A stretch of DNA of 16,679 nt from JAAHGY01 sp051439365 (GCA_051439365.1 JBFRWC010000182.1:1-16679), one strand, 5' to 3'. Counted from the first letter of the stretch, positions 1 through 7,680 are shown. Notes: generated by a model from the letters alone, not told the origin. Made by a program: numbers and translations.

Positions 1-2
1 CG

Positions 3-71
3 TTTATCCATCGTTCGCCAACTCCTAATCGTTCTGATGCACTGTTGTCTGCTCAATTAGTTGTCTCTTAA
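3..71 (+). CDS. possible 3' end of an upstream gene (partial)
   Basis: One plus-strand frame is open from the window edge and stops at TAA 69-71, giving a 22-residue tail (begins FIHRSPTPN, ends LVVS). The other two plus frames stop at 28 and 60. It lies upstream of, and in the same direction as, the CIS tube gene, so it could be the end of another gene of that cluster. I do not recognise the sequence, and an open run this short can occur by chance. Confidence 0.25.
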   Translation, partial: FIHRSPTPNRSDALLSAQLVVS

Positions 72-430
72 CCTAAAAGAGCGCACTACTTTCAGGATTC
101 CCAAAAATGGAGACGATAATTCATGGATGGCGTTGCGTGTATTATGGGCGATCGCCACAGGATCAGAAAAACACCAGACACAATAAACTTCTCTCTCCCA
201 AGCGATCGCTTGATCTGCAAAAGCCTCCATTCGATGCCGCAAAGATGGCGATCGAGCAAAGAGAAGTAGGAGGAAAAGCGAGTGGGGTTGGGGAGAAGCT
301 TGGACGGTCGTCATTCATCTCAGGTAGCTTAATCGATTGATATTTTTAATTTTTCCAGGGTTTACTGCCGAGAACCCAGAATTGCCCCTAGAATTGAGGC
401 GAGGGGGGCAGCAACGATGAGGAGACCACC
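72..430. other. non-coding gap upstream of the CIS tube gene
   Basis: No convincing gene is seen here. Short open frames on both strands lack ribosome-binding sites and have unlikely composition. The stretch holds two HIP1 octamers (148-155 and 202-209), an AT-rich patch around 333-355 that could contain a promoter, and the ribosome-binding site AGGAG at 420-424 for the gene at 431. No clear -35/-10 pair was found. Confidence 0.5.
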
Positions 431-967
431 ATGACATTAGCCAAGGCCAAATTGATTGACGTGGAACACCAGTCCAGTGATAGTCACGAAAATCATATCG
501 AATTTATGTTTAATCCAAATGAATTGAGCTTTAGCCGCTCGATCAGTTTGGAACAGTCTAGGGGAGCCAGTACGCAAGAGGGGGATGCAAAACCCAGTTT
601 TAAGTACCCAAATCCTTATTCCCTCACCATCGGCAATATTATCTTGGACACCTACGAGGATCAGGTGAGTGTGCGCCCCTACATTCGTAAGTTCACCCGT
701 GCTGTAGAATTCATGCGGGAGGGAGATGAGGCCAACAAACGCCCGCCCATTTATCTGTTTACTTGGGGGGCCAATGAGTATTTACGCTGTTTTGTCAAAA
801 CTCTCAGCTTTAAGCTCACTCTATTTTTGCCCGATGGCACTCCCGTTCGCGCCTTGGTGGATCTGACCCTGGAGCAAGTGGATGAACCCACCCCTCGACC
901 TGGCCAATCGGCTCCGGCACTCAGTGCGGCTCGACGGGCTGCGTCCGGGCGGCAACGATTTATGTAG
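431..967 (+). CDS. contractile injection system tube/baseplate protein (Afp7/Cis7-like, no LysM)
   Basis: This 178-residue protein resembles the CIS tube N-terminal domain of eCIS/PVC/Afp particles, which links the inner tube to the spike at the baseplate. The signature near residues 26-38 (FMFNPNELSFSRS) matches the family pattern of a beta strand followed by NPxx and a short strand. A core with aromatic and IYLFTWG segments follows, ending in the strand LRALVDLTLEQVDEP-like region near 140-152 that typically precedes a linker. After a Pro/Ala/Arg linker (PTPRPGQSAPALSAARR) the protein stops at SGRQRFM. Many family members continue there with a LysM-type domain. The start ATG is supported by AGGAG six bases upstream. 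The VgrG-like spike gene follows on the same strand, which fits the usual Afp7-Afp8 order. Family assignment is by recognition, not by a search. Confidence 0.8.
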   Translation: MTLAKAKLIDVEHQSSDSHENHIEFMFNPNELSFSRSISLEQSRGASTQEGDAKPSFKYPNPYSLTIGNIILDTYEDQVSVRPYIRKFTRAVEFMREGDEANKRPPIYLFTWGANEYLRCFVKTLSFKLTLFLPDGTPVRALVDLTLEQVDEPTPRPGQSAPALSAARRAASGRQRFM

Positions 968-970
968 GGA

Positions 971-1078
971 TGATTGTTCTCGTTCCCTGCGACACGCCAG
1001 GGACAAGAGGCTTCTGCCTCGACGTGGATTGGAGCCGGAGGCTTCCTTAGTGTTTCTCAGCCAGAGACTGGGAAACAG
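971..1078. repeat. dispersed palindromic repeat: three consecutive hairpins
   Basis: Three stem-loops lie back to back between the two CIS genes. The first has TCCCTG (984-989) pairing with CAGGGA (998-1003). The second is GAGGC-TTCT-GCCTC (1007-1020), followed by an imperfect GGAGCC/GGCTTCC palindrome (1031-1045). The third is TGTTTCTCAG (1051-1060) pairing with CTGGGAAACA (1068-1077) around a 7-nt loop. From memory, strings of this kind (GTTCCC..GGGAAC next to GAGGC..GCCTC) are a common dispersed intergenic repeat in filamentous cyanobacteria. It could act as an mRNA processing or translation-modulating structure between the two genes. A tandem GTCAGAT repeat follows directly at 1081-1094. 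Confidence 0.65.
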
Positions 1079-1117
1079 ATGTCAGATGTCAGATGTGTAG
1101 ATGGAGTACCCCCTGCG

Positions 1118-3013
1118 ATGTGCCCTAGCCGCTATATTCCCGAACCCATCATCGAGATTGATGGCAAAAAGCCCCCCGATCAGATCATGACAGCGTTGCT
1201 GGAAGATTTGCTGCAACTATCGGTGGAGGAAAGTCTGCACCGTCCGGGGATGTTTACCCTAGTGGTGCGATCGCCCTACTTCCCTGGCCAAGAGGAAGAA
1301 GCAGATCTGCGGGATGACTACGAAAGCTTTTTCCAAATTGGTCAAGTGGTGAAAATTGGCTTCAAATCTAGCACCACTGAATCGGTGGAATTTGATGACC
1401 AGATCGAGGGAACTGTGATTGAAGGGGAGATCACCGCGATGGAAACTCACTTTACCTCTGGTGCCCAAGCGCCCTTGATCATTCGGGGGTACGATGTGTC
1501 CCATCGGTTGCATCGTGGTCGCCACAATCGCTCGTTCCAAAATTACACCGATAGTGACATTGTGTCAGAAATCGCCCAAGAAAATGGGATTGCCTTAAAC
1601 ACCGTGGACAACAGTGGTGCCCCCCACGATTATGTATTTCAGTCTAACCAGACCAATATGGAATTCTTGCGAGAGCGGGCAGCACGGAACGGGTTTGAGT
1701 TGTTTGTGGAAAACGGCAAACTCAATTTTCGGAAGCCCAAGGTGGACAGTACGCTTAACTTGCGCTGGCTCAAGGAAATCAGCAGTTTTCAGGTCCAGGT
1801 CAACAGTGCAGAACAAGTGGCCGGTGTTGAGGTGCGGGGTTGGGATTATCAGCAAAAGCAGCCCTTTGTGGCGACCAAAAACTCTGCCAGCGTCATCACC
1901 CAAACCGATCAAGGAGATGGGAAGAGCAGTAGTAATGCGTTCAATGGACAGCCTTCCTCACCCACGCTCTTGGTGGTGGATCGGCCTGTGTTTACCCAGA
2001 AGGAAGCAGACACGATCGCCCAGGCATTGATTGACGAGATGGGCAGCGAGTTTATCCACGCAGATGCGATCGCCCAGGGCAACCCCGATATCCGCCCCGG
2101 CAGAGTGGTCACCCTTGACGGCATGGGCAAATACAATGGCGACTATTACATTACTGAAACTCGCCACCTGTTTATTGAGCGGGTCTACACCACCGAATTT
2201 AGCGTCCGGGGGTTGCGTGGGGGCGATTTATTGTCTCTCCTCACACCACCCAACCGCCCCCAACCCGGCCAAACTCTTCTGGTAGGCCGAGTCACTAATA
2301 ACAATGATCCCGAGGGTTGGGGTCGCGTCCGGGTAAAATTTCCCACCCTCACCGAAGACCATGAAAGCAACTGGGCCAGGATAGTGGCCCCAGGGGCCGG
2401 ACCCGATCGCGGCTTGGACTGCCTCCCCGAAGTCGATGATGAAGTCCTAGTGGCCTTTGAACATGGGGATATCCATCGGCCTTACATCATCGGCGCAGTC
2501 TGGAACGGCAAGGACAAACCACCCGAATCCGTGAAGGACTCTGTTGCCGATGGCAAAGTTCGACTCCGCACCTTCAAAACTCGCACAGGCCACACCCTGC
2601 AATTCATCGAAGACGATAAGGGCGGCTCCAAAAAGGGCGTGTATTTGACCACCACTGGCGGCCATCATCTTCATTTGAATGACAGCGATAAGTTTATCGA
2701 ACAGAACACCAATGGAGGCCACACCTTAAAGTGTGACGATTCTAATAAAACAATTCATCTCACCTCCACTGGAGACATTAATATCAAGGCAGGGAAGACA
2801 GGAACCAGTAAAAAAATTAGTCTCAATGCTGGAGAGATTGCTCTGACGGGAACTCAGAAAATTACACTCACGGTGGGGGCCAGCAAAGTGGAATTATCCA
2901 TGAGCGGCATTACGATTCAGGCCGGAACCACGGTCAAAATTCAAGGGGGAACCATGACCGAGGTTAAAGGCGGGATTGTTCAGGTTCAAGGGGGAATTAT
3001 CAAACTGAATTAG
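1118..3013 (+). CDS. VgrG-like central spike / baseplate protein of a contractile injection system (Afp8/Cis8-like)
   Basis: The protein has the gp27-gp5 architecture of CIS spikes. An N-terminal gp27-like hub (about residues 8-370) begins PxPIIEIDG. A gp5-type OB fold follows (about 385-470: LLVGRVTNNNDPEGWGRVRVKFP, then WARIVAP and PYIIGAVWNG). The C-terminal part is a spike built of short repeated beta strands (for example TMTEVKGGIVQVQGGIIKLN at the end). No extra effector domain or PAAR tip is attached. I place the start at ATG 1118, giving 631 residues: GGAG sits at 1103-1106 and the N-terminus then matches family members. ATG 1079 and TTG 974 are in frame, but the TTG version would translate the hairpin repeat into protein. 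It is predicted to trimerise below the tube and pierce the target membrane. In cyanobacteria, related particles can be thylakoid-anchored (known for multicellular species). Confidence 0.85.
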   Translation: MCPSRYIPEPIIEIDGKKPPDQIMTALLEDLLQLSVEESLHRPGMFTLVVRSPYFPGQEEEADLRDDYESFFQIGQVVKIGFKSSTTESVEFDDQIEGTVIEGEITAMETHFTSGAQAPLIIRGYDVSHRLHRGRHNRSFQNYTDSDIVSEIAQENGIALNTVDNSGAPHDYVFQSNQTNMEFLRERAARNGFELFVENGKLNFRKPKVDSTLNLRWLKEISSFQVQVNSAEQVAGVEVRGWDYQQKQPFVATKNSASVITQTDQGDGKSSSNAFNGQPSSPTLLVVDRPVFTQKEADTIAQALIDEMGSEFIHADAIAQGNPDIRPGRVVTLDGMGKYNGDYYITETRHLFIERVYTTEFSVRGLRGGDLLSLLTPPNRPQPGQTLLVGRVTNNNDPEGWGRVRVKFPTLTEDHESNWARIVAPGAGPDRGLDCLPEVDDEVLVAFEHGDIHRPYIIGAVWNGKDKPPESVKDSVADGKVRLRTFKTRTGHTLQFIEDDKGGSKKGVYLTTTGGHHLHLNDSDKFIEQNTNGGHTLKCDDSNKTIHLTSTGDINIKAGKTGTSKKISLNAGEIALTGTQKITLTVGASKVELSMSGITIQAGTTVKIQGGTMTEVKGGIVQVQGGIIKLN

Positions 3014-3027
3014 TCTGGAGCTTAAAA

Positions 3028-3048
3028 CTGACAAACACTTTCTGTCAG
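3028..3048 (+). terminator. weak hairpin after the spike gene
   Basis: CTGACA (3028-3033) can pair with TGTCAG (3043-3048) across a 9-nt loop, 15 bases after the spike stop codon. No T-run follows, so an intrinsic terminator is only a possibility. Confidence 0.2.
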
Positions 3049-3121
3049 GATGGGGCAAACATCAGTTACTAATGGATTCCCTTGAACATTTAATGTCGTC
3101 AAAATCTCTGTTAGGGAACAG

Positions 3122-3442
3122 CTAGCGAGTTTGGCCGAATTTGGGTGCCCAAATGACTTGGGCAATCACGGTGATGACGAAGGCAACGCTACCGCCAGCG
3201 ATCGCCACCATGGGATCATAACCACTCCGGCTGAGGGTTTCCATCCACAATTCCGTCGTGTCGGAGTGGAAAAAGCGGTTGGCCATCACCGGAGCTAGAT
3301 AAATCAATGCTCCTCCCACCAGTAACCAGCCCACCATCGAAGCTAGCAAAAAAACTGTTTTCCCTTGGCTCGCAGAGGAAGCCGAACGAGATGAGGAGGG
3401 CAAAGAGTCGTTAGAGGGAGTGGACTTGGATTCAGTACTCAT
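3122..3442 (-). CDS. small two-helix membrane protein, unknown function
   Basis: This 106-residue protein has a Ser-rich polar N-terminus (residues 1-28: MSTESKSTPS, many Ser) and two hydrophobic helices at about 30-52 and 77-98. A short loop with Trp and acidic residues (HSDTTELW) joins them, and it ends basic (KFGQTR). I do not recognise the family; small conserved membrane proteins of this shape are common in cyanobacteria. No Shine-Dalgarno site precedes the ATG, which is frequent in this phylum. It is convergent with the CIS spike gene, 108 bases away, and divergent from mnmH, sharing a gap that holds a duplicated 13-mer. Hydrophobic profile and codon regularity support it being real. 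Confidence 0.6.
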   Translation of the reverse strand: MSTESKSTPSNDSLPSSSRSASSASQGKTVFLLASMVGWLLVGGALIYLAPVMANRFFHSDTTELWMETLSRSGYDPMVAIAGGSVAFVITVIAQVIWAPKFGQTR

Positions 3443-3461
3443 GGAGGGTTGGCGCTAGATA

Positions 3462-3488
3462 TTAGGGTTAAAAAGTTAGGGTTAAAAA
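3462..3488. repeat. duplicated 13-mer upstream of the small membrane-protein gene
   Basis: TTAGGGTTAAAAA occurs twice (3462-3474 and 3476-3488), separated by one base. It lies 20-46 bases upstream of the minus-strand start codon, where a promoter or operator would be expected. Function not known. Confidence 0.45.
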
Positions 3489-3538
3489 ACTTCAATTAGC
3501 TTAACATGCTACTCTCCATCAGGGAGCATTCGCGAACC

Positions 3539-3570
3539 CAGAACCGAATCCAAGACCGAACTCGGTTCTG
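3539..3570. promoter_or_regulatory. 9-bp inverted repeat upstream of mnmH
   Basis: CAGAACCGA (3539-3547) and TCGGTTCTG (3562-3570) are perfect inverted arms around a 14-nt loop, in the gap between two divergent genes. It could be an operator or a 5' leader hairpin of mnmH. Nothing in the sequence names a regulator. Confidence 0.35.
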
Positions 3571-3598
3571 AAATGAAGGGCCGAATCGTTGATCCAGA

Positions 3599-4744
3599 AT
3601 GTACTACAGTGAGAAAGGCGCGGCGAAAAAAGTTGTTGGGGCGATCGCCATCCCCAACCCATCCGATCTCATGGTTCACTCTGTTCCGATTGATGAGTTT
3701 TTGAAGGCTGACGGTCCTATCCTCGACGTTCGGAGTCCGGGGGAGTATGACCATGCCCATATTCCCTCAGCCGTGAGTTTTCCCCTATTCGATAACGACG
3801 AACGGGCACAAGTGGGAACATGCTACAAGCAACAGGGACGGGATCAGGCAGTGGAACTAGGGTTGGCCCTGGTTGGTCCTAAGTTGGCTGATTTTGTGAC
3901 TACAGCTAAACAGATCGCCCCTAATCGCTGTGTACGGCTGCACTGCTGGCGCGGCGGCATGCGGAGTGGAAGTATGGCATGGTTGTTGGAAACGGCAGGG
4001 TTTTCCGTGACCCTTTTGCAAGGAGGCTACAAAGCGTTTCGACGGTGGGGGCGAGGGATTTTGGCCATCCCCAAGTCCATTATTAGTTTGGGTGGGATGA
4101 CGGGTACGGGAAAGACCGCCATTTTGCTGGCGTTGGCAGAACAAGGAGAGCAGATTTTAGATTTAGAGGGTATGGCCCACCATCGGGGGAGCAGTTACGG
4201 TGCCCTGGGATTGCCGCCCCAGCCCAGCACGGAACAGTTTGAGAACGTGGTGGCGATCGCCACTTCCCAGATCAACCCCGATCGCCCCATCTGGATTGAA
4301 GCTGAAAGTCGGCAAATCGGTCGCTGTCGCATTCCGCCTGAACTGTTTGATCAGATGATGCAAGCACCTGTGATTCAAGTGGAGCGATCGCGCTCTGAAC
4401 GCATTGCTAATTTACTGGTTGATTACGGTGAGGCCAGTACCACAGGACTGATTGAGGCTACGGAACGATTGCGGAAACGGCTAGGGGGACAGCGAACCAA
4501 AGAGGCGATCGCCCATATCCAGGCCAGGGATTTGGAGCCAGCGATCGCCCTCGTGCTGGACTATTACGACAAAACCTATACCTATGACCTGCAAAAAAAG
4601 CGGGACGTAACCATTTATCCCGTCAACATTACTGGGATGGACGCAGCGGATACAGCGAGTGCAGTTCGCCAAGTTGCCACCTGTCATCTCTCCCGTCAGG
4701 CGATCGCCCCCCCAGGCTCTTCCATCTCGGCTGCATCAAGCTGA
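3599..4744 (+). CDS. mnmH: tRNA 2-selenouridine synthase (SelU/MnmH)
   Basis: The enzyme replaces sulfur by selenium in the wobble 2-thiouridine of tRNA Lys, Glu and Gln using selenophosphate, through a geranylated intermediate. An N-terminal rhodanese domain is clear (about residues 30-150: ILDVRSPGEYDHAHIPSA, then NDERAQVGTCYKQQG). The active-site loop CWRGGMRS has its catalytic Cys at 116. A P-loop domain follows with GGMTGTGKT at 165-173, which binds tRNA/nucleotide, then DLEGMAHHRGS and the C-terminal helical part (RLRKRLGGQR). Length is 381 residues from ATG 3599. A second in-frame ATG at 3671 gives 357 residues, closer to the E. coli protein (364), and may be the true start; neither has a clear ribosome-binding site. 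The 3' end overlaps the convergent membrane-protein gene by 49 bases. Confidence 0.92.
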   Translation: MYYSEKGAAKKVVGAIAIPNPSDLMVHSVPIDEFLKADGPILDVRSPGEYDHAHIPSAVSFPLFDNDERAQVGTCYKQQGRDQAVELGLALVGPKLADFVTTAKQIAPNRCVRLHCWRGGMRSGSMAWLLETAGFSVTLLQGGYKAFRRWGRGILAIPKSIISLGGMTGTGKTAILLALAEQGEQILDLEGMAHHRGSSYGALGLPPQPSTEQFENVVAIATSQINPDRPIWIEAESRQIGRCRIPPELFDQMMQAPVIQVERSRSERIANLLVDYGEASTTGLIEATERLRKRLGGQRTKEAIAHIQARDLEPAIALVLDYYDKTYTYDLQKKRDVTIYPVNITGMDAADTASAVRQVATCHLSRQAIAPPGSSISAASS

Positions 4745-6573
4745 CTTAAATATCCAGCAATCACCCGCTGTGCCCGTTTGCTCATTTGCTCCTTTTCCTC
4801 TGGCTGTCTCAGAAATGAAAACCAGCCTCCGGGTTCAATGGGCATAAAGGCCAGACGGACAAATCCGGCTTGGGGTTGATCCGAGGTGGGAATGTTGAGA
4901 TAGTCACAGATTTGCGATCGCCACGCCTGATTGGACATCAATGCTTGCAACCGAATGTACTTTTGCCGACTTCCTTGACAACCTGTAAATAATTCATCCC
5001 AAAACCATTGCCATTCTGGCTGCAATAGCCAATTGATATTGGAGACGACAGGGACCGTTTCTGCTTGCTCAGCCGATTGAGCCTCCAATGAGTCGGGGGG
5101 CAAGTCAATATTGTGGTCTGCCAACTTCGTGTAAAGCCAATAGGCTGGCAGGTTAAAGATCGCGACACCAATACGGTATGGAGCCTCTGGGTTGTGCAAA
5201 ATTGTGTACAGCACGACTCCCACCAATGGTGCAATCCCGTAGCCCACCAGTGTGTCAACAGGTTGGTCCTGGAGCGGTCTTTGCACTTGATCCCAGGCAC
5301 TGACGATATATTCCCGCTCAATCACAATGAGCGAAAACCAACCGAGGATGGCGTAGAGATTCCCCATGCCTGCCCAAATATCCCGCCACAAACGACGCAC
5401 ACCAATGCCAAACCACGGCCATCGCTCACTGGCGCTGTTGAAGTAAAAGATCAAGTCCTTTTGCCAAGTCGGTGGCGGCGGATCTTGAATACACAAACTG
5501 CGCATCGCCTTGGCGTGAAACACGAGATCCACCCGGCCATGAACGGTGGCCAAAATCCAGCCCAGCTTCTTGACAATGACGAGGAACCCAGCAGCAAACG
5601 CCGATTGATGAATCAAGGCCGCATCCCCAGAGAGAGTTAAAACGGCAATGCCCTCAGCAGCCGTGACTAACACAGCCGCAATCAGTGCTAAGAGATTGCT
5701 AAAACCCACAGGGTTTAACACGGGGTCGAGGACCGATCGCACCGCATAGCCTGCATCTCGTAAGGTTGGACTATGTTTACTGAGGTATTCAAAAAATGCG
5801 GCTGGCAGCAAATTGGACCGAAATTTTCCCTCTAAGCGCTCGGACAAAATCGCCATAGCAAAGGAGAACATCGCGGCTCTTGTGCCCCCAAAGGTAGCAT
5901 GGCCCGATTTGGCTAACCGCACTTCTTGCTCAAAACAATGAAATTCGCTGGGGCCAAAAACGTCGTATCCCCGATTCGGCAATGCTTGCTCTAGGCTGGT
6001 CTTTTGGACCACTGGGTCATGATATCGCCCGTAAAAAATATCGACGAAATAGGTATGGTAGAAAAATAACCCAACACCCGATAAGCCCAAGACAAATTGG
6101 AGAATACCCAGAGGAGTCAACCCATCGCTCACGAGAGCAATTACAGGGGCCAAGCTCAAGCTCATTACAGACTGCCACAGAGCAACCAGAACTAAATCTG
6201 GGCGCAGAAATAAGCAAAGATAAAAAACATTACCCAGGCTGTAGAATATCCCTGCTGTTTCCACCAGATGATTCTTCTGTTTGAATAATTTGCGGGTTCC
6301 TGCAACCCAGCGACCGGGATGATTCCAGTTGGCCCAGATGAGATCTAAAAGGATACCTAAAAACTGGAAAAACCCAACACTAAAATCAATCAGTTTTAGG
6401 ACTAGCTTGGCACCCAGGCGGAGGGTAAACGCTAGCAGGACAAAGGATAAACCTGTAAACTCAAGTGGTTCCCCCAGAATCGCCTCCAGCCCAGATTTTA
6501 GGGATGTCGGGATCTGGATGAGAGATAAGGCCGCAAAAACGATGATGATGAGTGCCCAAATAAAAGTACTCAA
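4696..6573 (-). CDS. large multi-pass membrane protein, unknown function
   Basis: This is a 625-residue protein of unrecognised family. Hydrophobic segments appear at about residues 4-22, 40-60, 62-80, 108-148 (two), 152-173, 290-316, 325-342, 402-420, 442-460 and 466-481. Between them lie a long soluble stretch (about 180-285) and a hydrophilic C-terminal domain (about 485-625) rich in Trp and Gln (NWLLQPEWQWFWDELF). The start is TTG, strongly supported by AAGGAG (minus strand, at 6583-6588) nine bases upstream. The length of clean open frame, the good ribosome-binding site and the regular membrane topology make it a real gene. Its stop codon lies inside the 3' end of mnmH. No motif for transport, kinase or transferase activity was visible; a general integral-membrane role is all that can be said. 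Confidence 0.75.
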   Translation of the reverse strand: MSTFIWALIIIVFAALSLIQIPTSLKSGLEAILGEPLEFTGLSFVLLAFTLRLGAKLVLKLIDFSVGFFQFLGILLDLIWANWNHPGRWVAGTRKLFKQKNHLVETAGIFYSLGNVFYLCLFLRPDLVLVALWQSVMSLSLAPVIALVSDGLTPLGILQFVLGLSGVGLFFYHTYFVDIFYGRYHDPVVQKTSLEQALPNRGYDVFGPSEFHCFEQEVRLAKSGHATFGGTRAAMFSFAMAILSERLEGKFRSNLLPAAFFEYLSKHSPTLRDAGYAVRSVLDPVLNPVGFSNLLALIAAVLVTAAEGIAVLTLSGDAALIHQSAFAAGFLVIVKKLGWILATVHGRVDLVFHAKAMRSLCIQDPPPPTWQKDLIFYFNSASERWPWFGIGVRRLWRDIWAGMGNLYAILGWFSLIVIEREYIVSAWDQVQRPLQDQPVDTLVGYGIAPLVGVVLYTILHNPEAPYRIGVAIFNLPAYWLYTKLADHNIDLPPDSLEAQSAEQAETVPVVSNINWLLQPEWQWFWDELFTGCQGSRQKYIRLQALMSNQAWRSQICDYLNIPTSDQPQAGFVRLAFMPIEPGGWFSFLRQPEEKEQMSKRAQRVIAGYLSQLDAAEMEEPGGAIA

Positions 6574-6620
6574 TCTGTGATACTCCTTGTGTATGTGAGC
6601 CTAGGATCGATGAACAATCT

Positions 6621-6660
6621 GGAAGGATGACTTCCATTTGAGTCAGATTACACTTGAGTC
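6621..6660. promoter_or_regulatory. hairpin and TTGAGTC direct repeat in the divergent gap
   Basis: In the 279-bp gap between two divergent genes, GGAAG (6621-6625) pairs with CTTCC (6631-6635). The heptamer TTGAGTC is repeated at 6638-6644 and 6654-6660 with a 16-base period. These could be regulator sites for either gene, but no regulator is suggested by the sequence. Confidence 0.25.
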
Positions 6661-6852
6661 GGGGATTGGAAAGTTTAAGTTCCCCACAATCGGGTCAATT
6701 CTGCTAATTCATTGCTGTTCGCTGATAATAAAGTTGTAAGCTGACCGTGTGAACGTTATTGAGCGATATCAGTCCATCATCTACTATAGCTCACGGTCGT
6801 TTGCGGCAGAGTGGATCAGGTCTGAATCAAGTTTTTTCATTGTCCCATTTCT

Positions 6853-7680
6853 ATGCATAGTTTTATTCCTCCCCATCGGTTTTTTCCGTACTTGTCTTGG
6901 GTTGAGATTGAGTCCATGCCCGATAAAGAGAATGTGGTGCTCACTCAACCCATTGGGTCTATTGAGCAACATGGGCCTCATTTGCCGCTGATTGTGGATG
7001 CAGCGATCGCCACGGCGGTCCTGGGTCATGCCTTGGATCGACTGCCAACCGAGATTCCTGCTTATGGGTTGCCGACGTTGTACTACGGTAAATCTAACGA
7101 GCACTGGCACTTTCCTGGCACGATTACTCTCACCTCAACCACGCTCATGGCGGAGTTGATGGAGTTAGGAGATAGCCTGTATCGGGCTGGATTTCGGAAA
7201 CTGGCCTTTATCAACGGTCATGGGGGACAACCCCAACTCCTGGAAATGGTCGCCCGCGATTTGCATCAACGATACGAGGATTTTTGCGTCTTTCCCCTGT
7301 TTGTCTGGTCGGTGCCCAATATTACGGGGGAATTGTTAACTGAGAAGGAATTGGAATTAGGGATTCATGCGGGTGATGCGGAAACCAGTGTGATGCTCTC
7401 TCTGCTGCCGGATCAAGTGCGGATGGAGAAGGCGATCGCCGAGTATCCCCACCATCTTCCTGATGAGACCAGTCTGCTTACGATGGAAGGCACCCTTCCT
7501 TTTGCCTGGACGACCCGTGACCTCAGCCAGAGCGGGGTGATTGGTGATCCCTTGGTCGCCACCAAAGAGAAAGGCGATCGCATTCTCGACTCTCTTGCCC
7601 AAGGATGGATGCAAGTTATCCAAGATATCTATCGCTTCCGTCAACCTGCCCCATCTGGCACAAACAATCTCCCCAGCTAA
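6853..7680 (+). CDS. creatininase-family amidohydrolase
   Basis: This 275-residue protein has the hallmarks of the creatininase superfamily, metal-dependent amidohydrolases that include creatininase, MftE-type peptidases and FAPy deformylases. The first metal-binding block is GSIEQHGPHLPLIVD (36-49), with Glu38, His40 and Asp49 as likely ligands. A second block, FINGHGGQ (119-126), supplies His123, and HAGDAETS (172-179) supplies His172/Glu177. The third G-rich block normally reads NGHGGN; here Gln126 takes the place of Asn. The length is close to the usual 240-270. The substrate cannot be told from sequence. The start ATG has no ribosome-binding site, but the N-terminus (FFPYLSWVEIE) fits the family. 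It stands alone between a divergent membrane-protein gene and psbZ. Confidence 0.88.
   Translation: MHSFIPPHRFFPYLSWVEIESMPDKENVVLTQPIGSIEQHGPHLPLIVDAAIATAVLGHALDRLPTEIPAYGLPTLYYGKSNEHWHFPGTITLTSTTLMAELMELGDSLYRAGFRKLAFINGHGGQPQLLEMVARDLHQRYEDFCVFPLFVWSVPNITGELLTEKELELGIHAGDAETSVMLSLLPDQVRMEKAIAEYPHHLPDETSLLTMEGTLPFAWTTRDLSQSGVIGDPLVATKEKGDRILDSLAQGWMQVIQDIYRFRQPAPSGTNNLPS

Noticed and set aside
57..314. 85-codon minus-strand open frame
   Set aside because: No ribosome-binding site, odd composition, and it crosses HIP1 sites in a non-coding gap.
107..340. 77-codon plus-strand open frame in the same gap
   Set aside because: No ribosome-binding site and no recognisable motif; it overlaps the minus-strand frame.
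1614..2030. 138-codon plus-strand frame inside the spike gene
   Set aside because: It lies wholly within a well-supported gene in another frame.
5113..5640. 175-codon plus-strand frame opposite the membrane protein
   Set aside because: It is antisense to a long gene with strong start signals and has no domain.
6749..6991. 80-codon plus-strand frame overlapping the creatininase start
   Set aside because: Different frame from the clear enzyme; no family resemblance.
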